Below, piece by piece: positions 6,106-14,265 of a stretch of 64,000 nucleotides of DNA (positions within the stretch are counted from its first letter, which is position 1; the number at the start of each line of letters is the position of its first letter). The notes beneath the pieces are model-generated. The model was given only the letters and a program-made list of their open reading frames with translations, did no database searches and was not told where the DNA came from. Source of the DNA: Oscillospiraceae bacterium (GTDB lineage Bacteria > Bacillota > Clostridia > Oscillospirales > Oscillospiraceae). Position numbers and translations under genes: made by a program. Location: assembly GCA_017501355.1 (NCBI GenBank), contig JAFVXA010000002.1, positions 62,001 through 126,000 on the forward strand, read 5' to 3'.

Positions 6106-7506
6106 ATGGAACATTCGAATCAGTTTTTGGGGACAGAGCGTATCGGTAAATTGATGAAACAATACGCCATTCCCTGCATCATCTCACTTTTGGTTGGTGC
6201 TTTGTATAACATCGTTGACCAGATATTCATTGCCAACGCCAGCTATCTTGGCTCCTATGGCAATGCCGCAAGCACCGTGGTATTCCCGTTGACGGTTGTG
6301 GCGCTTGCGATTGCGGTCATGATTGGCGACGGCTGTTGTGCCTTTGTCAGCATCAGTCTCGGCAAAAACGAAGCGCACACCGCAAAGAAAAGTGTGGGCA
6401 ACTCCGTCGTAATGATGGTTGCAAGTAGCCTTGTTCTGACAGCTATCTACCTTGTTTTTGCTGACAGCATCATTGCTATGTTCGGCGGTACGGTGAACGC
6501 TGAAACATTCCATCACTCCAAAGAGTATTTCTTCTACATCTCTCTCGGCATTCCGTTCTATATGTTCGGTCAGGCCATGAACCCCATTATTCGAGCCGAC
6601 GGAAATCCTAAGTTCGCTATGGTTTCCACCTTGGCAGGCGCTGTTATCAATATCATTCTTGACCCCATCTTTATCTTCGTATTCAAGTGGGGTATGATGG
6701 GTGCCGCAGTTGCCACTGTTATCGGCCAGATCGCCACCGCTGCGCTGGCGATTTGGTATCTATTCAACATGAAAATTATTAAGCCGACAAAGAGTGATTT
6801 CGGTCTGAATACTCATGTATGCGGAAGAACACTGATCCTTGGTGTGACCAGCTTCCTGTCCCAGATCAGTCTGGTGGCAGCTATGGCCGCTATCAACAAT
6901 ATGCTCCGCAAATACGGTGCAATGGATGCCATTTTCGGGCAGGAGCAGTATGCGCAGATCCCTATGGCCGTCGTTGGCATCGTGATGAAGTTCTTCCAGA
7001 TCGTCATTTCTATTGTTGTTGGTATGGCGGCTGGCTGTATCCCTATTGTTGGTTTCAACATGGGCGCCAACCACAAGAGCAGAGTTAAGGAGCTGTTTAC
7101 CAAACTGTTGATTGCAGAAGCATCTGTAGGCGCTGTCGCATTGATTCTGGTAGAGTTTTTCCCCCGGCAACTGATCAACATTTTCGGTGCTGCGAACGAG
7201 AGTGTCTATTACACGGACTTTGCAATCAAAGCGTTTCGCACATATCTGTGCATGATGATTTTTGCTTGTGTAAACAAAGCTTGTTTCATTTTCCTGCAAG
7301 CTATGGGCAGAGCGGCAGCATCCACTGCACTGTCCATGATTCGAGAAGTGGTGTTCGGCGTTGGTTTTGCACTGCTTTTGCCGATCTTCTTCGGTTTGGA
7401 CGGTGTCTTGTACTCCATGCCTGTTTCTGACATTTTGACGTTCCTTGTCGCAATTTTCTTGATCCGTGGAACTTACAAACAGTTAAGTGTAAAGGAGAGT
7501 AACTGA
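6106..7506 (+). CDS. MATE family multidrug efflux pump (element B)
   Basis: The 466-residue protein has twelve predicted membrane helices in two six-helix halves, the usual MATE length. It starts with the MATE-like GKLMKQYAIPCIISLLVGALYNIVDQIFIA. MATE proteins export cationic drugs or metabolites in exchange for Na+ or H+. The stop overlaps the next start (TGATG), coupling it to the cytidylate-kinase-like gene. It is preceded by an attenuator leader and is carried on a mobilizable element, consistent with inducible resistance cargo, although the substrate is unknown. Confidence 0.93.
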   Translation: MEHSNQFLGTERIGKLMKQYAIPCIISLLVGALYNIVDQIFIANASYLGSYGNAASTVVFPLTVVALAIAVMIGDGCCAFVSISLGKNEAHTAKKSVGNSVVMMVASSLVLTAIYLVFADSIIAMFGGTVNAETFHHSKEYFFYISLGIPFYMFGQAMNPIIRADGNPKFAMVSTLAGAVINIILDPIFIFVFKWGMMGAAVATVIGQIATAALAIWYLFNMKIIKPTKSDFGLNTHVCGRTLILGVTSFLSQISLVAAMAAINNMLRKYGAMDAIFGQEQYAQIPMAVVGIVMKFFQIVISIVVGMAAGCIPIVGFNMGANHKSRVKELFTKLLIAEASVGAVALILVEFFPRQLINIFGAANESVYYTDFAIKAFRTYLCMMIFACVNKACFIFLQAMGRAAASTALSMIREVVFGVGFALLLPIFFGLDGVLYSMPVSDILTFLVAIFLIRGTYKQLSVKESN

Positions 7507-8084
7507 TGAAAAATCGTATTATTACTATCAGCCGTGAGTTTGGCAGCGGCGGCAGAACTATCGGCAGAAAGGTCGCAGAGAAACTGGGCATTCCTTGCTA
7601 TGACGCGGAGTTGATCCATAAGATTGCACAAGAGAGCGGTTTTGCAGAAAGCTATATTAAGGACGCTGGCGAATACGCTCCAAGTGGCTTCCTGTCTTCC
7701 GCTTTTGCTAACAGAGCCTTTGGCCCCACGAATGAAGATTATCTCTGGAATATCCAGCAACGGATTATTACAGAACTTGCGGAAAAAGGAGCCTGCGTCA
7801 TTGTTGGCCGATGCGCTGATTACATCTTGCAGGACAAGGCAGATTGTTTGAAAGTCTTTATCCACGCAGATATGAAATATCGTGGCGAGCGTATTGTGAC
7901 AGAATACGGTGAGCGAGAGGAGACCCCTGAACAGCGTCTGAAAGACAAAGACAAACGCAGAGCGGCTTACCATCGCTTTTATACTAATATGAAGTGGGGC
8001 CATGCGCAGAACTACCACATCACCCTCAACAGCGGCGAGCTTGGTGTTGAAAAATGTGTGGAAATTCTTGAAAAATTATATTAG
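7506..8084 (+). CDS. Cytidylate kinase-like family protein
   Basis: The 192-residue P-loop protein starts ITISREFGSGGRTIGRKVAEKLGIPCYD, the Cytidylate_kin2 pattern, in which GSGGRTIG replaces a classic GxxGxGKT loop. VIVGRCADYIL (about 98-108) and the Arg-rich lid (GERIVTEYGEREETPEQRLKDKDKRR) follow. Family members are often encoded next to MATE or other transporters in Clostridia, but the true substrate is not established. It overlaps the MATE stop codon by 1 bp and is followed by the terminator at 8098. Confidence 0.85.
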   Translation: MKNRIITISREFGSGGRTIGRKVAEKLGIPCYDAELIHKIAQESGFAESYIKDAGEYAPSGFLSSAFANRAFGPTNEDYLWNIQQRIITELAEKGACVIVGRCADYILQDKADCLKVFIHADMKYRGERIVTEYGEREETPEQRLKDKDKRRAAYHRFYTNMKWGHAQNYHITLNSGELGVEKCVEILEKLY

Positions 8085-8097
8085 TAAACGCAAATTA

Positions 8098-8140
8098 GCC
8101 CCGATTGTTACTCCGTTTTGGAGTGACGATCGGGGCCTTT
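8098..8140 (+). terminator. Rho-independent terminator
   Basis: GCCCCGATTGTTACTCC (8098-8114) pairs with GGAGTGACGATCGGGGC (8120-8136), then TTTT. Confidence 0.88.
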
Positions 8141-8207
8141 TGCATCTATCAGAGCTACTACAGTAGCTACAACCATATATTTTCCGGGGCAAGCAATTCC
8201 GTGGATT

Positions 8208-8735
8208 TTATCTTCGTTTCCTTTTTCCCTTGCCGTGGGTCATGCGACCTCTTCCGCTTGGGCTGAAGGGGTTCTTCATGTGCTTGGAGAGTTTCAGCAC
8301 TTCGATCAGATTGACAAACTGTTCAGTGGTGATTGCATCGTAGTCAATGCCGAGGTTGGCAAGGAGAATGCGGGCTTGCTTTTCTTCGGCACTGCCCTTG
8401 TATGCCATCACATCCTCCACTTGTTTGCGTACATCCAAAACGATAGACCCTTCATCCGCGGTGGTGATGTCCTCTCGGTGTACCTCACGGATGTCGCGAA
8501 GGATTCTGCTCAGATCCTTGGAGATGATATGGTGGAAATACTCGTGTTCTTCCACCTGTGCCAGTTCCAAAGCCCGCAGGGGCATGTCTTCCAGATCGTT
8601 CCCCTTTTTTTGGATGACCTCCTGTCTCATCGACTCATAAATGGCATTCATTTCAGTGATCCGCATATCCACAATGCGGTCTACATAGATTTCTGCATCC
8701 AGCATCAGTCGCTGAAAATCTTTGTGGCAAATCAT
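8208..8735 (-). CDS. Hypothetical partner of DUF4143 ATPase
   Basis: The 175-residue soluble, mostly helical protein has a very basic C-terminus (GRGRMTHGKGKRKRR). The ATG at 8735 follows the ATPase stop by one base (TGAAATG), so translation is coupled; an upstream TTG at 8774 would overlap the ATPase and has no RBS. I do not recognise the family. The tight coupling suggests that it works with the ATPase; the basic tail suggests a nucleic acid or other acidic partner. Confidence 0.55.
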   Translation of the reverse strand: MICHKDFQRLMLDAEIYVDRIVDMRITEMNAIYESMRQEVIQKKGNDLEDMPLRALELAQVEEHEYFHHIISKDLSRILRDIREVHREDITTADEGSIVLDVRKQVEDVMAYKGSAEEKQARILLANLGIDYDAITTEQFVNLIEVLKLSKHMKNPFSPSGRGRMTHGKGKRKRR

Positions 8736-8736
8736 T

Positions 8737-10083
8737 TCAGAAATTTGTTTGCAGTTGTTCCAACGCCAGTCCAATCAATCGATCTGCTTCATCCGCCATA
8801 AACAGCGGAATATTCAGTACATCATCGTCAAGCTTCAAATTATCCAGCGAGAAGCGGACGCGGAGCTTGACCTTATCCGGAAACAGTTCCTTGAACTTCT
8901 TCAGACTCTTGCTGGTAGTGTTGGTTTCAGATTTGACTTCCACCGGGAAGATATCATTCTCGCGCTGGATTAGGAAGTCCACCTCGTAGGGAGGATTGTT
9001 CTGCGTCCAGTAGCGGGGAAGAACTTCAAACTGCGGAATCAAAGACTGCAGCACAAAGTTCTCGGTGAGCGCACCCTTGAACTCGGTGAAGAGGCGGTTG
9101 CCCTCGCCAAACGCAGTAGGTGCCAGCTGCGCGAGGCGGCGGAGGAGACCCACGTCCACGAGATAAATCTTAAAGGCAGAGAGGTCATCGTAAGCCGCCA
9201 CGGGGAGACCGGGAGCGGAGCTGCGGTAGACCTTGTGCACCAAGCGGGCATCCACCAGCCACTGCAGCGCATCCTCGTATTCACGAGCTCTTGCGCCCTC
9301 TTTGACAACCTTGTAGATGAACTTTTTGTTTTCCCTTGCGAGCTGCGAGGGAAGGGACTTCCAGATCATGGAGATCTTTGGGAACTCGCTGATGTTGGGA
9401 TGCTTGGCGAAGTCTCGCTCATAAGCGCCGATGATATTCGATAGGGCTTCCTGCATGGCAGCAACGTCACGGGCTTCCGTCCACATGAGAACCGATTCGG
9501 GCATACCGCCGGTGACGTAGTACATCTTCAATTTCTCGCAAAGAGGATTGAAGAAGGCATCGGGGATCGGCTCAAGATTGTTCCGGCTCTCCAGGAAGGT
9601 CAACAGATTCTCGTCACCGTTGGCAAGCAGGAATTCCTCAAAACTCATGGGATCGATCTGCATGAAGTTGACCTTGCCTACAGGGAAAGAGGAAGGCTTT
9701 GCCAAAGCGATACCCAACAGAGAACCAGCGCAGGCGACGTGATACTGCGGCGCGTTCTCGCAGAAGTACTTCATGGAGTTAATGACCTTGGGGCAATCCT
9801 GTACCTCGTCAAAGATGATGAGAGTCTTTTCGGGCACGATTTTCTGACCGCTTGCCAGCATCAGATTCTGCAGAATGCGATCCACGTCCTTGGTGGTCTC
9901 AAAGAACTGACGATACTCCTCGTTCTCGTCGAAGTTGAAGTAGGCGGTGTTTTCATAATATCGTTTGCCGAACTCTTTCAGAATCCAGGTCTTGCCCACC
10001 TGACGCACGCCCTTCAAAATGAGGGGCTTACGGTAGGGGGAGTTCTTCCAGTCCAGCAGTTTTTGTAAGATGAATCGTTCCAT
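8737..10083 (-). CDS. AAA-type ATPase with DUF4143 domain
   Basis: The 448-residue protein begins with an AAA_14 domain: Walker A GVRQVGKT (25-32), Walker B TLIIFDEVQ (87-95), and sensor-like CAGSLLG. A winged-helix region and a C-terminal DUF4143 domain follow, with the nuclease-like PPYEVDFLIQRENDIFPVEVKSE (D-x-x-I...E-V-K, PD-(D/E)xK style). The family is widespread in gut bacteria and lacks a firm function. The ATG at 10083 is preceded by GAGGAG. Three 13-bp repeats in its promoter suggest tight or auto-regulation. Confidence 0.88.
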   Translation of the reverse strand: MERFILQKLLDWKNSPYRKPLILKGVRQVGKTWILKEFGKRYYENTAYFNFDENEEYRQFFETTKDVDRILQNLMLASGQKIVPEKTLIIFDEVQDCPKVINSMKYFCENAPQYHVACAGSLLGIALAKPSSFPVGKVNFMQIDPMSFEEFLLANGDENLLTFLESRNNLEPIPDAFFNPLCEKLKMYYVTGGMPESVLMWTEARDVAAMQEALSNIIGAYERDFAKHPNISEFPKISMIWKSLPSQLARENKKFIYKVVKEGARAREYEDALQWLVDARLVHKVYRSSAPGLPVAAYDDLSAFKIYLVDVGLLRRLAQLAPTAFGEGNRLFTEFKGALTENFVLQSLIPQFEVLPRYWTQNNPPYEVDFLIQRENDIFPVEVKSETNTTSKSLKKFKELFPDKVKLRVRFSLDNLKLDDDVLNIPLFMADEADRLIGLALEQLQTNF

Positions 10084-10094
10084 GGCTCCACTCC

Positions 10095-10218
10095 TCACAC
10101 TTTTATTGGAGTTTTAGTGAGTTATAATCACACTTTTATTATATGCAGAGTCCTCGGAAAATACAATGGAAATCACAAAATTATATGAATTTTGTGGTAA
10201 TATAATCACACTTTTATT
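10095..10218 (-). repeat. Three 13-bp repeats upstream of DUF4143 ATPase
   Basis: TCACACTTTTATT occurs at 10095-10107, 10128-10140 and 10206-10218 (spacing 33 and 78 bp). Copies 2 and 3 share a longer 17-bp core beginning ATAATCACAC. On the coding (minus) strand they read AATAAAAGTGTGA. They look like operators; the first copy lies between promoter and start codon. The rest of the gap 10219-10401 shows only an RBS and an AT-rich promoter-like stretch. Confidence 0.7.
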
Positions 10219-10401
10219 TGTGACGGCATTTGAACTCCATGGACTTATTCACAAAGTATCGTTATAATGAAGGTGAACTCCGATGGAAACTGACATTTTC
10301 ATAAAATTTCAAAAAATTTTAGAGAAGTTGGAAAAAATCGCCCTTTCCCACGCCCATTCCTTATAGAGGGGTAAAAAACGAAAGGAATTGAGGTGAACCA
10401 C

Positions 10402-11349
10402 ATGGCAAAAAACGGACCCTCCGGCTTTATCGTTGTCTTGGCAGATGGCATGATAGAAATTCCGCAGGACAGCAATCTCGCGTGGCTGACGCTGTTTTAT
10501 GCGCTGCCGAAAGAACTGGTGGAGAAACGCGCGGTCTATCTGAATCTCCCGCGAAATATCCATAAGCTGCTGAACTCACCCGAGCACACGGAACTTCTCA
10601 AGAGCGATGCGTTTTTGGAACTGGTCTGGGATTGCTACGCCTGGGCTGCTTGGCAGTTTTTCCGGGTGCCGAAGAACGACGGTACGTATCAGGACATTCC
10701 CGGTGACTGGCAGCATTACTCCGGTGACTTTCCGCTGTGGCGCTGGTCGTATGAGATCATTCGCCACTTCCGCATGAAGTTTGAACATGAGATGGAGTGG
10801 AGCTTCCAACGGCTGTTTATGATGGGCGAGGACGCAGAAGTGCCATGGCTGAGCTATCGGCAGTTCAGCAATCTGGTGGGAAATCTCACCGACATGATCG
10901 TGCAGGAACAGAACTGGCAGCCGCTGTTTGACGAGGTGTGGAACAATCGTCAGGTGGATGACTACACCGGCGCAAATGTCAACAAGCGTGACTTCATGCG
11001 CTCGTGGACACACAGCCGTAGCGCAGCGCACGTATCCATCGAAGATGTGCTGGAGAATGGCGTGATGCTGGATGGCAATATGCTCTTTGAGATCGAAGAT
11101 CCCCGTGGTCAGTTTGAAGAAAAGGTCATCGGAGAAATGCACATCGAGCAGTTCAAGGGCGAGCTCACCGAGCAGGACAAAACCATTCTGCAGATGCGGT
11201 ACGAGGGCTACTCACTGAAGGAGATTGCCGAAAAGGTTGGTTTCAAAACACCAAGCGCGGTAGCCAAACACATCGAGAAGATCGCCGGGAGTTATGAGGA
11301 TTTTGTTGGCGATGAGTACAGTTCGTTTTTGGACAAGCATACGAAATAA
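10402..11349 (+). CDS. Sigma-70-region-4-like regulatory protein of IME
   Basis: The 315-residue protein has an N-terminal two-thirds that is Trp-rich and of unknown fold. Its C-terminus (about 250-305) contains LTEQDKTILQMRYEGYSLKEIAEKVGFKTPSAVAKHIEKI, a helix-turn-helix like sigma-70 region 4. Similar proteins are annotated as sigma-like factors just upstream of mobilization genes in clostridial IMEs, where they could control transfer. The ATG at 10402 is preferred over GTG 10393 because GAGGTG lies at the right distance. Confidence 0.7.
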   Translation: MAKNGPSGFIVVLADGMIEIPQDSNLAWLTLFYALPKELVEKRAVYLNLPRNIHKLLNSPEHTELLKSDAFLELVWDCYAWAAWQFFRVPKNDGTYQDIPGDWQHYSGDFPLWRWSYEIIRHFRMKFEHEMEWSFQRLFMMGEDAEVPWLSYRQFSNLVGNLTDMIVQEQNWQPLFDEVWNNRQVDDYTGANVNKRDFMRSWTHSRSAAHVSIEDVLENGVMLDGNMLFEIEDPRGQFEEKVIGEMHIEQFKGELTEQDKTILQMRYEGYSLKEIAEKVGFKTPSAVAKHIEKIAGSYEDFVGDEYSSFLDKHTK

Positions 11350-11415
11350 GTCATATTGTTTATGAGCAGTCACGAGAAATCGTGGCTGCTTTTTAATCAC
11401 AGAAAGGAGTTGTTT

Positions 11416-11631
11416 ATGCCAAAAGAACCATTTGAGACCATGCCCGATGTGATGGATGCCAAGCAGATCGCGGAGGCACTGCAGCTGTCAAAAGCCGGTG
11501 CCTACAATCTGCTGAGCAGTCCAAATTTTCCGACACTGCGGATCGGCGGGCGCAAGCTCGTGCTGAAGCAGGAGCTGATCGCATGGCTGAAAAGCCAAAC
11601 GAAAACCACAGGAAGGGAGGATGACCAATAG
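11416..11631 (+). CDS. Helix-turn-helix (excisionase-type) DNA-binding protein
   Basis: The 71-residue protein has one MerR/excisionase-like winged helix: VMDAKQIAEALQLSKAGAYNLLSSPNFPTLRIGGRKLVLKQELIAWLKSQ. AAAGGAG precedes the start. It sits between the sigma-like gene and mobC, so it probably regulates mobilization genes or origin processing. It is distinct from the Tn916-type Xis at 13938. Confidence 0.85.
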   Translation: MPKEPFETMPDVMDAKQIAEALQLSKAGAYNLLSSPNFPTLRIGGRKLVLKQELIAWLKSQTKTTGREDDQ

Positions 11632-11664
11632 TGCAGATGCCAACAAACCAAACAGGATGGACTT

Positions 11665-11697
11665 AGACCGTTTGCTCAAAAAGCAGGCGGTCTTTTT
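11665..11697 (+). terminator. Rho-independent terminator
   Basis: AGACCG (11665-11670) with inner TGCT pairs with AGCA...CGGTCT (11682-11693), then TTTTT. It lies before mobC. The following 11698-11883 has no confident gene and may contain oriT, but I could not define a nick site. Confidence 0.75.
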
Positions 11698-11883
11698 CTT
11701 GCCCGTTTTTCAAAAGGCAGGGTAGGCGGTGAGGCTGAATCTGAAGAGCAAGATTCTACCATGGGTCCAAATTTCGCCGCCTGCTCATTTTGCCCGCATG
11801 GGATCTTGTTGGGGAGTGCCTTCCCCAAACCCTGCTTATGTCCTCACGGACAACCATTTTTCAAAAAACGAAGGAGGAATCAA

Positions 11884-12282
11884 ATGACAAAAACCTACAA
11901 CACAGCAAAACGAACCCACATTGTAAAAACCAGGCTGGACGACGAAGAACACGCCTGCTTTCTTCGCCGTTTGGAGGTTTACGGCATGAACCAGTCGGAG
12001 TTTATCCGCGAAGCCATCGCCGGAGCGACCATCAAACCAACCATCGTAGCAACCTTGGTGAGCGACGATCTGCTCGCTGCCATCGGCAAGCTGACCGCCG
12101 AATTTGGAAAGATCGGAAGCAACCTCAATCAGATTGCCCGACACCTCAACGAATGGCGAAGTCCGTATCCCGCCATGGCAAAGGAATTGCAGGATGCCAC
12201 CGTTGATCTTGCCATGCTGAAGTTGGAAGTGATGGAAAAGGTAGGTGATGCGATTGGCAACGTTCAAGCATATCAGCTCTAA
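11884..12282 (+). CDS. mobC: MobC-type relaxosome accessory protein
   Basis: The 132-residue protein has a ribbon-helix-helix-like N-terminus (KTRLDDEEHACFLRRLEVYGMNQSEFIREAI) and the MobC motif GSNLNQIARHLNE (about 79-91). MobC binds near oriT and helps the relaxase melt and nick the DNA. AAGGAGG precedes the ATG. Its 3' end overlaps the relaxase start by 35 bp, so they are translationally linked. Confidence 0.9.
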   Translation: MTKTYNTAKRTHIVKTRLDDEEHACFLRRLEVYGMNQSEFIREAIAGATIKPTIVATLVSDDLLAAIGKLTAEFGKIGSNLNQIARHLNEWRSPYPAMAKELQDATVDLAMLKLEVMEKVGDAIGNVQAYQL

Positions 12283-13819
12283 AAATGCCAACTACGCCGC
12301 GGCGGAAGCCTACCTCACCTTTGAGCATGACGAGTTCACCATGAAGCCGAAAGTGGACGAAAACGGAAGGCTTATTCCAAGGGAGAACTACCGCATTTCT
12401 ACACGGAACTGCGGTGAGGAAGATTTTGCGATTGCCTGCCTTCGTGCCAATCTCCGCTACGGCAAAAATCAAAAACGAGAGGATGTCAAAAGTCATCACT
12501 ACATCATCAGCTTCGATCCGCGAGACGTGCCCGACCACGGTTTGACCGTGGATCAGGCGCAGAGCCTTGGGGAGAAATTCTGCAGGGAACACTTTCCCGG
12601 TCATCAAGCCATTGTCTGTACACACCCCGACGGGCATAACGGCAGCGGCAATGTTCATGTACACATCGTGATCAATTCTTTGCGGATCGAAGCAGTCCCG
12701 TTTCTGCCGTATATGGATAGACCCGGTGACACGCAACCGGGCAGGAAGCACCGCTGCACCGATGCCGCCATGGAGTATTTCCGCGCGGAGGTGATGGAGC
12801 TCTGCCACGGTGCGGGACTGTATCAGATCGATCTTCTCGGCGGCAGCAAGACAAGAGTGACCGAGCGCGAGTATTGGGCAAAGAAGAAAGGACAGCTTGC
12901 GCTGGATGCAGAAAATGCTGCCCTTGCCGAACAGGGCTTGCCCATCAAACAGACCAAGTTTGAAACCGACAAAGACAAACTACGCCAAGAAATCCGCGTG
13001 GCGCTTTCCGATGCGATCAGCTTTGATGACTTCTCGGAAAAGCTGCTTCGCCGTGGTATCACCGTCAAGGAGAGCCGAGGGCGTTTGTCCTATCTCACGC
13101 CCGACCGAGCGAAACCCATCACGGCGCGGAAGCTGGGGGATGACTTTGACAAGGCGGCGGTGTTCGCTGCTTTGGAGAGAAACCAGAAGAGAACAAAAGT
13201 TCATTCTGTGCCGACCATGCAGGAGCGCATCCGTCAGCAGGACGATGTCGGTCGCGTGGTGGACATGGAAGCCGCGAGAGACAAGGGCAGAGGCTACGAG
13301 AATTGGGCAACGATCCACAACCTCAAACAGGCAAGCCGCGCGTATCGGCTGTATCAGGAAATGGGCTTTGAGTCCCGCGAAGAACTGGATGACGCTTGTA
13401 ATGCTGCCCGTGTCAAGGCGGAGGATCTCCGCGCCCAAATGAAAACCATAGATGCGGCGATCAAGGAAAAGAAAGAGTTCCGTAGTCACTTGATCGCCTA
13501 TTTCAAAACCAAGGAGCTTACGAAAGGTCTGAACGCTTGTAAAAGCGAAAAAGTTCGTCAGAAATATCGGGACGAACACGAGAGCGACTTCGTCATTCTG
13601 AATGCTGCCAAACGGTATTTTGATTCCAGGGGCTTGAAGAAGCTCCCGAGCTACAAGGCATTGCAGGCAGAAGTGGAGCAGCTCATCCAAGAGAAAAATG
13701 CGCTCTATAGCGAGTACAAAGAAGCGCAAAACGAAGCCAATCGCCTTGCCACTGTGCGCCACAACATAGACCAGCTGCTGGGCGACAGGCAGGAACGAAA
13801 ACAGGAACAGGAGCGTTAA
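12248..13819 (+). CDS. MobA/VirD2-like relaxase
   Basis: The 523-residue protein has the nuclease domain in the first ~200 residues: an early Tyr (YAAAEAYLTF) as candidate nucleophile, HHYIISFDPRD, and the metal-binding HxH triad motif GNVHVHIVINS (about 134-144). The rest is a long charged coiled-coil tail. It would nick oriT and lead the strand into a helper conjugation apparatus. ATG 12248 is preferred over GTG 12245. The gene makes element B mobilizable rather than self-transmissible. Confidence 0.9.
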   Translation: MRLATFKHISSKNANYAAAEAYLTFEHDEFTMKPKVDENGRLIPRENYRISTRNCGEEDFAIACLRANLRYGKNQKREDVKSHHYIISFDPRDVPDHGLTVDQAQSLGEKFCREHFPGHQAIVCTHPDGHNGSGNVHVHIVINSLRIEAVPFLPYMDRPGDTQPGRKHRCTDAAMEYFRAEVMELCHGAGLYQIDLLGGSKTRVTEREYWAKKKGQLALDAENAALAEQGLPIKQTKFETDKDKLRQEIRVALSDAISFDDFSEKLLRRGITVKESRGRLSYLTPDRAKPITARKLGDDFDKAAVFAALERNQKRTKVHSVPTMQERIRQQDDVGRVVDMEAARDKGRGYENWATIHNLKQASRAYRLYQEMGFESREELDDACNAARVKAEDLRAQMKTIDAAIKEKKEFRSHLIAYFKTKELTKGLNACKSEKVRQKYRDEHESDFVILNAAKRYFDSRGLKKLPSYKALQAEVEQLIQEKNALYSEYKEAQNEANRLATVRHNIDQLLGDRQERKQEQER

Positions 13820-13845
13820 TGCCATCAAAAAACAAAGACAAAGCC

Positions 13846-13873
13846 GAGCGGGAGAATGGTGGTTCTCCCGCTC
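13846..13873 (+). repeat. Inverted repeat after relaxase gene
   Basis: GAGCGGGAGAA (13846-13856) and TTCTCCCGCTC (13863-13873) form an 11-bp hairpin without a T-run. It could be an mRNA stabiliser or a protein-binding site. Confidence 0.6.
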
Positions 13874-13937
13874 AGCGTCAGGGGGGATCGATATGAACGA
13901 AAACAAAAACGAAATGTAAAACAGGAGGTAAATGCCT

Positions 13938-14165
13938 ATGACAGATGACCAGAATAAGACCGTTGATTATGAGATTCCCATTTGGAGAAAGTATACCTTG
14001 AGTGTGCAGGAAGCCGCTAAGTATTTCCGCATCGGAGATAAGAAGATGCGAAGACTCATTGATGAGAATCCCGGTGCCAACTATATCCTTTGGAACGGCA
14101 CCCGTCCGCAGATCAAGCGGAAACTCTTTGAGCAGTACGTGGATGAGTACCTGACTGCGATTTAA
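13938..14165 (+). CDS. xis: Tn916-type excisionase (element B)
   Basis: The 75-residue protein matches Tn916 Xis: YEIPIWRKYTLSVQEAAKYFRIGDKKMRRLIDENPGANYILWNGTRPQIKRKLFEQYVDEYL. Xis bends the ends and directs the integrase to excision. ATG 13938 is preferred over 13932 because AGGAGG (13923-13928) is then 9 nt away. It lies upstream of int behind a terminator hairpin, the same arrangement as in element A, but here the reading frame is intact. Confidence 0.92.
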   Translation: MTDDQNKTVDYEIPIWRKYTLSVQEAAKYFRIGDKKMRRLIDENPGANYILWNGTRPQIKRKLFEQYVDEYLTAI

Positions 14166-14176
14166 ATAGTAGAAAA

Positions 14177-14223
14177 AGAGCCGGAGCTATGGTATAGTGA
14201 AACCATCATAGCCCGGCTCTTTT
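14177..14223 (+). terminator. Hairpin between xis and int (element B)
   Basis: AGAGCCGG (14177-14184) pairs with CCGGCTCT (14213-14220), with inner GCTATGGT/ACCATCATAGC pairing, then TTTT. Confidence 0.75.
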
Positions 14224-14265
14224 CGTTGATCGTGTCTAACTCGTATCGAATGAAAGGAGACTTGA

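Noticed and set aside
11698..11883. oriT of element B
   Set aside because: A likely place before mobC, but no clear nick motif or inverted repeat could be defined by eye.
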